Shown here piece by piece: positions 42,807 to 55,500 of a DNA stretch of 64,000 bases. Below the pieces are notes generated by a model. That model made no database searches. It was not told where the DNA came from and worked only from the letters and a program-made list of their open reading frames with translations. Source of the DNA: Phycomyces blakesleeanus NRRL 1555(-) (lineage: Eukaryota; Mucoromycota; Mucoromycetes; Mucorales; Phycomycetaceae); assembly GCF_001638985.1 (NCBI RefSeq), contig NW_017265150.1, positions 186,001 to 250,000 on the forward strand, given 5' to 3'. The stretch's first letter is position 1; the number at the start of each line of letters is the position of its first letter. Made by a program: the position numbers and the translations under genes.

Positions 42807-45800
42807 GATAATTTCTTTCTTTCTTTCGCAAACTGATTTCTCTCTCTCTCTGCTTGTGAGAAAAAAGAAAGAAAGAAAGGATGAGAAAAAGGTGATGAAA
42901 AGAATTGAAACCTGTATCCCTTTTATGCATTTTTGAATTATTTTTTTTTGACAATTGCCCGGTTTTCTCGGGATGACTGTGGTAAATTATACTGTGTAAT
43001 AGCGGGATCTTATTTATTGGGCGCGTTTGTATCAATTAATATATATATATAGGTTTTTGGGTAACAATGGATCAAGAAAAACAAAGGGCTGGTAAACTCT
43101 TGTGGAACATGCATAAGAATTAAAGCTCAAGCGTCTAATATAAATGTTTGCAAAATTCCTAGCCACAATTTTTTATACAGGAATTGTTCATGGTGGATAA
43201 TTGTTTAATTCTTTTTTGGGTGCTTAAACTTAATATTTCTGTTTTGTAAGAGCAAGAGATACAAATAGTTAAGGTGCTTATCATGGAAAACTTGGAACTG
43301 CTGGAATTATAAAAAGTTGATGTCCAATGTCGGAATAAATGACAGAATTTCTATAAGGAAGAGTAGCGTTAAAAACACACTGCATTCTAGTAACTACAGA
43401 TATACTTTTTCCGGAAATTTTTGGTGCACGAGCAGAAATAGATTTGGTCCAAAAATAAAAATAAAATTTGGCGCAATTTTCTACCATTTCTCTGTTTAAT
43501 TCATTTTTTTTGGTGCATTTGGTGCATTCTATTTTTGCACCAAAAGTGTACTTTTCTCATAAACCATTAGTTTTTTTTAGGATCTTATAATGCAACATAT
43601 CTACATTTATTGTAATTGTTGTCTTTTATAAGTTTGCTGGAAACAACAATAAAATAATTCACCAAATTGAAGGTAGAAAAAATCCTAATTTTTCTTAATG
43701 AGCTTATTAGAGAATGTGGACTAACACCATTCACCTTGTAAAAAAAAAGCTTTCTTCAAGGTACCGAATAAAATATTCAAAACCATTCTTTTCTTATATG
43801 TACATACTTTTTTAAAAGATGGGCTATGGATTGTGACTTCTAGAATACTGTATACTTTTAATGACATCGACCTGACCCTTGATCGCTTATTTTATCATAG
43901 CTCGTTTTTCATCTCTGATATTATAGAATCGATTCAAGACGCAAAATTTTTGCTTCTATTACTTTTGACGACAAATTGTTTTGATACTAAATAAAAGCTT
44001 CTAATAGATATCCTGGAGAAGGTTGGAATTGCTTATTACCCTATGCCTAAAACCAAAAAAAAAAAAAAAAAAACAGTCTAAAACAATAGCGATACGCAAT
44101 GGTGCGTGGAAAAAGTAAATGCATTATGCTAAAGAAATCTTAGTGAACAACACGGCTTGCTTAAATGACAGCATTCCCAAACAAGATACAAACATAAGAG
44201 AAAAGCAACGCGTTTCTATTTGCTCTTGAATCTTGGAAAGAATTGCCAATGAGGACGATACTTTTTTTTGTACTTTATTGGCCCGTTGTCACCCTCTACA
44301 TGCATCTTTTAAAAGCCATTACAGGAGATTTAAGTGAATGGAGAAGAATGTATTGATCAGGATGAAGAGAGAGAAAAATTATAGGGCCGAGAATAAAAAA
44401 TATAAAAAATAGGTTGACTTGATAGAGAGAAAAGAAAAATGGAGAGAGAAGAATGAATAAGCCAATTCTACTCTGCGTTTTCGATTACGGTAGATGATTT
44501 TTGCGACACTTATCTAAAGAGGAAACGACACTCATAAAAAACAAACTTCAAGTGAGCACACCATATGACCTTGTTAGTGGTAACCGAAACAAGAATCCGA
44601 AGGGCCTGATGAGAGGAAGGCTGTGGGAAAGCATCTCGGGTTAAGAGAAGGCAGATGTCGTCAAGGTTCCAAGAAGGATAAAAGAGACCTTGAGTGAATG
44701 TTGCGTCGGAGAGATTCGGCGCAGGTTTCAATCAGGCTGGTGTTGTCCAACTGTAACAAAATCAGGATCGAGGAAAGCTCAAGGGAAGGATGATCGACGG
44801 AGTTACGAGGTTGGATGCAAGAGAGAAACTGAGGACAGCATACCATTCTTCTAGAATCGAAATATCGAAAGAAATGGCTAATACGGCTATGTACACGGAA
44901 GAAGGAGCCACAGAGTTTTCGGATAAAGGGACTATATACCTCAACTGAATAAACATCAAACAAAATAATTGCTTTGAGGTTTAGTGAAGATTCAACAGAA
45001 TGTGGCCCACACATCCCTACGGAAGCCAAAGAAAAGTGTCAAAACCCTGACTATGCCAGTCTACAACTGGATAGGAGGGAGAGCTGGAAGAAGTGTGTGC
45101 CTAATGCAATGCAAAGGAAGAAGTGAACTCGGGCAAGTTATAGCACTACAGAGAAACAAGAGTGTGATACTAGCAAATGGAACACGAAAGCGTAAATGAA
45201 TTAAAAAGGCTAGATAATAGAAAAAATGTTTGAATAAAAGGAGGGATAGTGTAAGATAAGAATAATACATCTTAATTAAAGAGCTCTTTGTTGATGCTCA
45301 GGATCAAGAAGGATCAACCACCCAGATTTGCATGGTAGACAGAGAAAAAGAAAACCAAAGATACCAAAATCCAGGCGAAAGAACAAACGAGTCCGAGCTC
45401 ACAATAATACTTTTTATAATGCACCACTGATAATCATATTTAGGATAATAGGGTGTAATTATGTCTAAGCTTTACCAGTAGAGCAGCACAGAAAGTTTCG
45501 AGCTGAGAAGGATGTGAGCTCAATGGGATAAAGTGGAGGAAGGAAGCTGGGAAGTAATGGTACGATGAGGAAGGCACAAATTGCTTGTAGATTAGTATGT
45601 ATATAAGCGAGTCTTTTTGATGCCAATATAAAAACAAACTGAGTGATATTTCAACCGTTGATTTGTCAAAGTTAAAAACACATATCCTCTAATACATACA
45701 TACTTTTTTTTTTCTTTTTTTACTTTGTAAGTAAAAGTTGTGTTGACTCACTATAGATATAGCAACTTACAAGAATTTTAATCTAAAAGCTCTTTCGAAT

Positions 45801-46309
45801 TATACTAGTAAGCAAGAGTTCCAGTTTACTATGTCTAAGATATCTATTTAATTAAGCCGAAGATTCATTGCAAGCAAAATATACAGAACATATAAAGTGT
45901 ATATACCTGTGCTAGTATGAAGCCTCGGTTCTATTTTATGGGCATTAAACGACCTTGTTTACATAAAAGTTTGAGTGCACACTCATGTTCTAAAGTTATT
46001 CCGGTTGGAATTGACATTAATTATGGACAATCTAGCATCAATTGCTTTGAAAGTACTCTAGAATAAAACAAAAGAGTGTGAGTAATATATACCCGGTAAA
46101 TTTTGTAGAGTCCATGTTTTCAAAAGTACTCCAGGCTGACCACCTTTATCTATAATAAGCTAAAATTTTATCTTACTCGGCATAGCTTTTGGAAGATATA
46201 AGGTAAAGAAGTTGACTTGTAGTTTCTTAGGAATTAAAAAATCAAGTAATTGGACACTGACTTCTTTGGCAAGAGTGTATCACTACGACTAATATTCTAT
46301 AATAGATAT
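42807..46309. other. Intergenic with a possible gene relic at 44.4-45.7 kb
   Basis: The promoter of the giant gene should lie just above 42806. A poly-A run of 19 nt is at about 44058-44075. Between about 44400 and 45660 base composition is less AT-biased, and minus-strand frames of 65-122 codons overlap in all three phases (for example 44661-45029 and 45061-45270). This could be a decayed gene or a non-coding transcript, but no domain or clean splice structure was found. Confidence 0.4.
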
Positions 46310-47276
46310 TATTAGAAAGAAAGAGAGATGTCTCTGCGAATGACTTATATTTAAAACAAGTTCATGAATTACTCTTGTCCAGGTAAACTCACGATATAAT
46401 TGTGCACCCAATTGAGATGAACAATGGGGACAAGTAAGGTGGCAAGAATCTTCTTTAAACTAGCTTGATATTTAAAAGAGATTACTTGATGACTTTTTTG
46501 AAAGGTATGAAGAAAGTGGTTCACTGAATAAAATGTTTCCTTCATTTGAGAAGAATCTAATGGTATTGTCTAATGATTTGGAAATTTAAAGACTTTAAAG
46601 ACTTGGAAGATTCTAGATGCTTTAAGGGTTATGAGGGGTATTAGGGGTATTAGGGTTATAAGGGCTATAAGGGTTATAGGGGCCCTAATGACTCTAAGGG
46701 CTCTAGGTGCTCTAGGTGCTTTAGGTGCTTCAAAGTCTTCAAAGATATCACAAACATAATTGTTATCATCATATACATATTATTGTCCATAGACTATATA
46801 CGATTGTAATTGTGTGCCCAATTAAAATAAACAGTAAAAAAGTAAGTAAAGCTAGGGATAAAAAGACACACCATATAGCAATTGAATTTACACAAGAGAA
46901 CTTCTGGCTATCGAGCCAACTATAGAAACTTAGAAGGCTTTCATAAATTCAGACAAACGGGTAGTGCAAATGGGTAGTAAATACTTAAAATTGATAACAG
47001 TATAAAAAGCACATAAGAAACTTTAGGAAGAGGTATTGTCATAAATGATAGAAGATGAGTATAAAATATATGAAATAAAGAAGAAAGAAACCAAACAACA
47101 AGTGCAATTATTGTTGTTTTATATAAGCCAAGGTTTTTGAAAATTTTGTATGAGTTATGTTTGTTTTTGTTTTAGTATAAAATATTTAAATAAACTTGGA
47201 CAAATAGTTTTTTATTTCTTAGAATAGTATGCCTATTTCTTCTTAAACTGTCCCAATGGGAACAGCCGGTCTACCT
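46310..47276 (-). repeat. Dispersed ~1-kb repeat, copy B
   Basis: This 967-bp stretch is the reverse complement of copy A at 7313-8340, collinear throughout. It lacks about 90 bp found in copy A (around 8130-8220 there), where copy A carries an extra internal subrepeat. It also has an expanded 9-bp tandem array at about 46615-46735 that copy A shows only as a short degenerate form. No coding frame is conserved between the copies, so this is best read as a non-autonomous or long-dead element. Element boundaries were set by where similarity to copy A stops. Confidence 0.85.
46615..46735 (-). repeat. 9-bp tandem array inside copy B
   Basis: About a dozen imperfect 9-bp units of the type GGGTATTAG, GGTTATAAG, GGCTATAAG, GGTGCTCTA lie head to tail. 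The corresponding place in copy A (about 7875-7950) has only a few diverged units such as CTTAGAGCC and ATTAGGGCC, so the array grew or shrank after the copies separated. Confidence 0.75.
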
Positions 47277-49395
47277 CGTGTTTTTTTTTAAAAAATGATA
47301 CTGATGATAATAATAATAATACAATACAATATAACACAACATCTCCACATATTAAATAACCAAGAAGGTTCCATAAGGACCTACCGTCAGAGATATTTCA
47401 ATTGGTTATGCTACAATTGATTGAGGTTCTATTTATTTTTGCTTATTTTGATAGTAGCTTTTAAAAGGAAATAATACGAATAATAAGAAGAAAACAATAT
47501 GAAAAGGTTGTAAATATTATTTCTTGTGTATGGTTTTTAAAGTGACCCATGCGCTTCTTTTTCTTCTTAGTACTAGAAGAAGAAATAAGAAGAGAAGAAG
47601 CGTGGTTGAGAGGAATTTAGTAATAATAATCATAATAATAAGAGGAAGAAGGAATAAGTATGGGAAAATAAATGGTGCTTCCGATGATATTTTCCAAAAT
47701 CAACATCGGAATCACCATTTATTTTCCCATAGGGAACGACTACAGTGGCCTTTCTTTTACGAGGAGTTTTCGGTACAAAAGACAAGGCAAGGTGAGGTAT
47801 GGCAAACTTATTACTGTAAAGTATCTTTGAAAGTATTAAAAAATCAAAAGCATATAGTAAAATTCCATATATTTTTCGTTTGATGCTGTTAGCTGCTGCT
47901 AGATACTTTTTTTTTCTGGTAAGAATTGCCCCACTCAATCTATATAGACTCAAACGCAATCTGTGAAATATGAGCCTAAATGAGTGAGTTTGTTATACCC
48001 ACTCAATATTGGTCTGTAGTACAAGTTCGGGTACTTTGTCTTTGTCCGAGACACAAGCAGATAGAATATCCGACCACTTTTGAAGTGTTTCAAGAACAAA
48101 TAAAATTATCAGTGAATACACAAGTTAATATGTATATATATATATAATATGTAGCTATGTATGTAGCTATGTAGTAATATACAATATATATATATATATA
48201 GTGGCTTCTAGAGCTGTGTTTTCTATATATATATTTTGGATAAAGAAGTATTATTATTTCTTTAAAAAAATAAACGAATAAAATAAATTTAAAATAATGT
48301 GTAGTCTACTTTGCTCTCTCCCTCTCTCTCTCTCTCTCGCTCAGACAGTGATCGACTTTGACTATAAACGATCATGTCAAAAAAAAATTCCAACGGAAGC
48401 ACAATTCTTGTTTAGGGTTTTTCCTTCAAGCATGGTCAACATGCGCACGTTCAGGCCCCTGTCTAAAACCTTTACCATATCGGAATAGCCCCAATAGGGC
48501 GTATTTTCTTCTATAAAAAATATAAAATACATATACACATACATATATACATATATATATATATCTTAATCACAATAGTGTCAGTAGTAATGATAGTGAT
48601 ACTAATAATGACCGTGCTCTTTAATAGAACAAATTTGCTGTAAATAGTTTTGTTACTGTATTGTAGTGTGCTACAAAGAAGTATGAAGATTTGATTTGAT
48701 TTGACTTTATCCTATTTCTTTTCGGTAGAATTCGAAAACCCACTGAATTTTAAAAATAAAAATAAAAATTAATTGAGTAATCTCTGGACCCACCAAAGTT
48801 CACAAGACATGCTCTTTGACAATCCAGTAAATAGATTAATAGATCATTCTGTATATAATATTACACATAAAAATATATATTTAGAAGAAGAAGAAAAAGC
48901 CTAGCTAATAGTCTCTATACCAAATCAAAGAATACTTCTTGTAAATATATATAAGCTATTCGTAGCCTATTGATCTTGTTTCTAGGTTCAAGAGTAACTT
49001 GTATTCTAGCTTTGTATAGATAAACCATAGCAACTGACGTTTTTTTCTTTCTTAGAAAAAAAAAGCAAGAAGATATCAAGAAACTTTTTTAAAATATATA
49101 TTACTTATTTATTTAACCTTAATACTTAGTACAAAAATCGCTATTTCAAAGCTTGTACCTTATTTCGACCTTGTTGTTGTTTTATTGATAGTATATATGT
49201 ACGTATACACACACACACACACGTACATGTATGCTACGTCAAATGTTACAGCTGTTTGTGAAAATATATATATATATATAAATAAAAAATAAAAATAATG
49301 GTTGTTAATATTGGTTCTTTTTAAATTCTTAATAATAATTCTTTCAAGTCTGGTTTCTGTTTCCTAAATCCTGGACCATCTTTACCATCTCTGCC
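47277..49395. other. Intergenic with a hairpin and microsatellites
   Basis: No gene is supported. It contains the 27-bp-arm hairpin at 47660-47730, a (CT)n tract at about 48313-48340, and (TA)n runs near 48130-48230 and 49262-49280. The frame of 119 codons at 47524 is low-complexity and runs through the hairpin, so it was not accepted as a gene. Confidence 0.5.
47660..47730. repeat. Long near-perfect inverted repeat (hairpin)
   Basis: The left arm 47660-47686 (ATGGGAAAATAAATGGTG and nine more bases) pairs with the right arm 47704-47730 over 27 bp with one mismatch, around a 17-nt loop. Similarity stops abruptly outside the arms. Either strand would fold into a stable hairpin if transcribed. 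It could be a small-RNA precursor, the remnant of a miniature inverted-repeat element, or a chance local inverted duplication. Confidence 0.85.
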
Positions 49396-49578
49396 ATGTC
49401 TTTTGTAATCAAGCCAGTGAACCTTGAAGGTGGCCAGTGGTGAGTTTATTGAATACTGAATATTGGATATTGAAAATTATGTATGTTTGGTATTAAATAT
49501 CTTTGTTTTCTATTTAGTTTCTGGTGTGGAAAGTATGGCCACAAAAGACCTGTCTGCCCTCTTCTTAAAGAGAAATGA
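49396..49578 (+). CDS. Possible zinc-knuckle mini-protein or relic
   Basis: Two putative exons, 49396-49439 and 49518-49578, joined by a GT-AG intron, give a 34-residue peptide. It contains CFWCGKYGHKRPVC, an exact CX2CX4HX4C zinc knuckle, created partly by the splice: the first Cys codon spans the junction. The frame is open upstream of the ATG for roughly 15 more codons, so the visible part may be the tail of a longer exon chain. Such knuckles are typical of retroelement Gag/ORF1 proteins and of RNA-binding proteins. A decayed retroelement fragment is therefore at least as likely as a functional gene. No other retroelement sequence was recognised nearby. Confidence 0.3.
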
Positions 49579-52500
49579 TTCAGATCTCTTTGCTTACTTT
49601 GATCAAACCCACCAAAATAATATATACTCTAATATCCGTCCTATGAAAGCTCTTTTACTTTATTCTATCCTATTTTATTTATTTATTTATTGTATGTATG
49701 TATGTACAATATGCTAGTATGTCTAGCTATTGAGTTTCTTTGGCCACATCTTTATTTCTTTCTTTTCTTATACCTCACTTTATGCTGTGATACCTTTCAA
49801 CTTATTCTGTACACCCCTCTTTCTATGTTTCTTTTTTTCATTTTCATTTTACTCAAAAAAAAAATTCTGTATGCTTTTTTATATATAACCTTTATAATAA
49901 TAATAATAATAATAATATTCATAATAATAAAACTAATAATAAATGCTGGTTGTTGACACTATTGGTGATACTAGTGCTGTCGGTGTAGTATAAAATTAGA
50001 TTAGATTATTCTTTATTTTTATTTCTTAATTCCTATACCGCGCCATTTCTAGTGTATTTTCATTTATAAATTGCTTACAAGAACGCTAGTCATTTTATAG
50101 TATAAAACAGTAAGTCTAACAAATCATCTATATTTAATATAACCTCACGGGCGTTGAGTAGGCGTGTGATTTGAAATAATTGCTTAAATATATAAACTTC
50201 TATGCTAGAGTTAAACTTAAATAGCCCAAAGATCTGGGGGACTAGACCTTATATACATATTTTCTTTTAACCTTGTTTTTCTTTTCTACATGTAAAATAG
50301 TCACACACATATTTATATATTATATATATGGAGACAAGATAATTGAATTTGATCGCCATCTGTGTACTTTAGACTGTACAAAATATCTATTTAACTAGAG
50401 GATCACTAATCGGGTTAACCAATATATATAGGTTGGATCCAAAGAACAATGTTTCTATTTTATAGGTCTGATCTGATCTGCGATATGCCTTGCTGGACTA
50501 TGATATTCTTTGTAAAGCATATTTTATACAAAAAAGGCTTTCTATTTTTCTTTTTTTTTTGTTCAACATTAATACTCTTACTCTAAAATCTGTGTACCAT
50601 CGATCTTACTTCTGTATAGTAGATACAGGCTTATCTTTCTAATTTACATATATAAAGTAAAAATATGTAAAAACAAAGACAGAGAGATAGATAGAAATAA
50701 CAATAGTACTCAGTGCGGATAAATTTGAAGCGAGAATTCACACACAACCCAATATATATATATATATATATATGGGTATATGACGGCTCAACCGGATAAT
50801 AACTTGTGCGTATTGAAGAAAGGTCTTTTGTGCGTGTTTTGTTTATTGAAGATGTGTTGATATATATTTCCTCAAAGTTTATCTTTATTCCGAGCATATT
50901 CTTTCTTTTTATTATTTTTATGAAAATTTTACTTAAAAGGATTCATTTATCAATAGTGAATACTTTAATCAAAAGGACTTCAATTCCGTCAAAATATATG
51001 TGTACACTAGTGTGTTTTTGCTGTTACTGGTGCCGTGTACCTTTTTCTTTGTGTGCGTTTTGGTATATAGCCACAAGATTTGGCGTTCTTTGTCGCTAGA
51101 GTTTGATTAAGTGGCTGTATGTGTGGGTCAGACAGACTTCTTGTAGCCCCACACAAAAGATATAAACTATACAAACGATACAAATGATACAAAAGTCGCC
51201 GACATTTCATATAAGCAAAAAAACACCATTTTAACTACAAGAGAAATCCTCAAAATTACTAGTACTTTTCTATGTTTATGACCATGTATATCTCTGTGTC
51301 CAGTAAACATATTCTTGGTCCAAAAGGTCTGGTATTTCCTATTACTTTTCAAAGAAATTGTCTATAAATGTTCTTGTGTTAACCCGTTTATATACATTAA
51401 TAAAATATTTTGTGGTGGGAATTATAATACACACATGTATATATATATATATATATATATGGTAATAGCCGTTAGTTTCTGTGGTTGATTTATCAAATGA
51501 AGCCTTGAGTTAAAGTATAAATGAGGCTTTAGCCACATATCAAAGACAGATTGTACAATTTATACAGAAAATTTGGCGACTGAGTGTGCATTTTTGTGTT
51601 TTGCTGCATTTAAATTTTATGTAGATGATAAGAAAGAAGTATTTTACACAATACAGAAGAGCTGAGGAATAAACCAAAACTATAGTTAATTGTCCATAAT
51701 TTTTTTTTTTACTCCTAAAAGATTTATACAATGCACAATGTCAACTTTTGATAGCAGGAGAAGCTCATATATATATCTACTGTGGCTGTTCTCTCTATCG
51801 TTCTACCTTTCTTCCTCTTTTATGTGTGTTTTAAGACATATATAAAAGAAAAACGGTTTTTTGATTGGCTGAATTTCAGTGACTTGTAGAAACCCATTAG
51901 CAATTAGAGTTTTTCCTAATCAGGAATGGCATCGGAACCGTCGGAACCATCGGAATCATCAATACATTTACATTCTTATGGAGTATCATTAAATCTATTC
52001 TCTAAATATCCTCATTCCATGCATGTATATATATATATGTAAAGATATATATATGTAAAGATACATATATTAGTAGAGAAAGAGAGTGAATTATCGAAAG
52101 AGATAGTTTTTTTTTTTAAAAAAAAAAGATACAAAATTCACAATTATTTGTACCGAATATTTGGAGCTCAAAAAATATATAAGAAAATATGTACTCAAAT
52201 CAGATAAAAAAAAAATCAAAAATATAATATAAATAGTAACCCTTTGGATTGCTTTATAGACATATCTGTACTTCTGTACGTTTGTACCTCTTTATGAATG
52301 TGTATAGATGCATATGCTTGTTTCACACAGGAAAATTCTAGCTGGTGCATCATTTGATTTTTGTTGAATCTAGAACAAAACCAAAAAAAAAAGATTGACT
52401 TGAAAATATACGTATATATATATTTGATTGATTTAAAACAAGAATAATATCCAAAGATGTAATATGTATGGAGATTATTCTGTCTTTTGACAATCAATTG

Positions 52501-55500
52501 GGTTTTGTTCCCAGTATAAATTATGTGTAATCCATAAAACATATAATTAGTTAATTAATTAAGCCTCAGTTATGGTCCACCACCCTTTTGATTTTTCCTT
52601 ATTACTACTAAAACTATCACCAGTAGTAACATTCTTCTTGTTCTCTATTGTCTATTGTATGCTATATAATCTAGTCTACTACATTTTACGCCAATCATTA
52701 GTGTGCTTAGCAAGTTGATACATTGCTACCATATATAGAAGGCTAATGAAAAACAAGAACAAAAAGATGTATGGAAATTGTACAAAAAAGTCTTTCATGT
52801 ATTTATATATATATATATCCCTGTGTCGCATGTATTCTCCTATTGATTGTCTATAGAGAACACAAGTATCTATTTTACAACGTAAATAAAAAATAAAGTA
52901 GTGAGCAAAACCGTGATGGCTTCTCTAGGAGATGTTTATATTAGGGAGGGAGAGGGGTAATATATAAATTCATCCGATAAACTTGCTCAGTTTCTCTTAT
53001 TCTTTTATTCTATTATTGGAAATAATTCACATGGCTTACAAACATTGCTATCAAAAACCACACACAAAAAAAAAGAACAAATTTGAGGTCTTCGCACCAA
53101 AGAAATTGGCGTTTTTTTTTCTTCTTCTTCTTCTGCGTGAGAAAAAAAAAGACTAAAAACTGATAAGCTTTAAAGAGCACATATGTCAGAAATAGAACAA
53201 AGCCACACCAGCAAACCAACAACCCTTTTTTGATCTAAACCAATTTGAGATAGCCAGGCCAACATGATTAAGAAGTCTTTTTCGACTTACGTTTAATGAA
53301 GAAAGAACTCATAAGAAATTGTACAAAATATTATGATAAATAATAATAATACTAGTAAGAAAGGCGAAAGAAAAATATTTGTACCAAAAATCACATGCTG
53401 ATTATTTTTCTGTAATTATATGTAATCACAAAATAAGAAAGTACAAAATGAAGAGCAAGATATTGTCTGCAGAGATTTAATTATGCGGCATACCGATATA
53501 TAAATATATACATATTTTTAAGTTGCTTTACAAAAGCCTGACATAATACATAGCATATTTGCTTATTATTGAGGCTAAATAAAGAGTTTTGCCCTGGTCT
53601 TTGACCTTTATCATTATACTTATCTCAGCAGAGCTGTCAAATATTTGTCTAGCCATTTCTAATTATCTAATAGCCTGCCTTATATATTCAAGGTCAAGAT
53701 ACTTATTCAGTTGACCAAGTCAGTACTTGCAAAGCCCACTTGACTTATTGTCTGCCTGTTTGTCTTTTTACTTGTTTTCTACTGAATGACCTTATCCCCC
53801 TTTGATCAGAACAAAATTAATTAATTAAATTAATGTGTTTATTTTCAGATGCTTAATATTTTATTGGCTTTAAGCTTACTTTACAAATACTAGCAATTAT
53901 AGCAACAATCTATCTATCTTTTTCAAAATAACAGCTTAAAGGGTAGAGGGACAGACAGACAAGCAGACAAGCAGACAAGCATACATAATATGGGCTTTGA
54001 AAAGAAAAAAAAAAGCGAAACAAAATAATGCAATTTATCTGATGATTGAAATCCCAGAATGTTTCTTTTTCTTCTTCTTAGGATTATCAGTATCCGGGTT
54101 ACATTCTAATTAGATTCTACACACGATCTAGAGCTAGACCTTGATTATTTAATCTGGACACATACACCAGAAGAAGAAGAAAGCAAAAACTAAAGCAAAA
54201 GTAAGTATAGCTGTTGATTTGGAAATACGTGATCTGGAGGGATGATATGTCGGCTAGCATAACATCAATCGTATTGCCTATATTGCCTATATTAACTTTG
54301 GATTGTTTAATTCAGAAGTAATAAACCTGATCTATTTTTTTTTAGACAAGGGTTCAAAGTAGAACAGCTAGCTCAAAGAGAGAGAGAGAAAAAGAATATT
54401 ATTACTGTATGTGATCTTAAATAGTAGTAGCCAACAGTTTCTACTGCCAAAAACAATAGTAGTATTAACAATAATAGTTTTTCTTTATAGTATTCTAGAC
54501 CGAGCCAAAAGAATATCGATGTTGATCAATAGGCTTAGTAGATGAGTGGGCATTGATTGTAGTTAGCTAGTCTGCCCATCACAGCTTAGACTACAGATCG
54601 TACAAAAGGAGACAGCTAATGATAGATCTAATACACAAGTATAGAATATAAATATATATTTTTTTTATATTGTATACCTGGTTGGTGCTTTTTTTAATAT
54701 GTAAGCAAAACATACAGCCTACTCCCCCCCCCTCCCCCAACGTTCATGCAGAAGGATAGCCCTCAAGACATATACAGAATAGTTTCCAATTAACGCATAT
54801 AGTTGCTTGCTTCCCGAACAACCAAGTACTGCTAATATAATAATAATAATACACCTCTATCATGCACTGGAATTTGCTTTTTTTTTTATTTTTTTTTTAA
54901 AAAAAAACCAAAATTTTAGCTTTAATCTAAAAAAAAAAAAAAGGGTACAGATCTTCTTGACACTCAATACCACCTCACGTCAAGGTACCTTTGTAGGCAA
55001 GTCATTGGGCTGTACACATTCACTTGCTTATTCACTTATCTGTCCATAAATTTACTTCTTCTATAGTGCAGGTGTAATGTATATATTCAATTGATCCCAA
55101 ATTCAGTAATCGCAAATGTTAAATGATGATTAAAAGATAAACGCAATTTTTATTAGTAAAATTTATTTATTTACTTTGTTCTCAATAGATTATACATATA
55201 TTCAACATCTTGAGCGCTCATAGTGATGTGTATATTTATATTTGAATTTATATTTATATTCTCCTTGAATAATTAAGTAAAAATAAATATCAGAATAGGA
55301 TAGCTTTTTTTATTTATTTATTTATTTGTGAATCTTACACGTGTAAGACTCAAGAATAAAAAGGATAGATGGAACACAAAAAATTATATTCTATTTGATC
55401 TATGGGCCTTGATGATCTTACAAGAATTGAAGCCAAACCAAGAGAGTCAAAGAGAGAGAGAAAAAGAGTAAAGGTATTATAGATGTGTATATATGTACAT

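Noticed and set aside
47524..47883. 119-codon plus-strand open frame
   Set aside because: It runs through the 27-bp hairpin, is low-complexity (runs of R, K and I), has no homologous motif, and an overlapping minus-strand frame of similar length exists only because of the palindrome.
48297..48488. 63-codon frame following a (CT)n tract
   Set aside because: The start is within the microsatellite and the rest has no recognisable motif.
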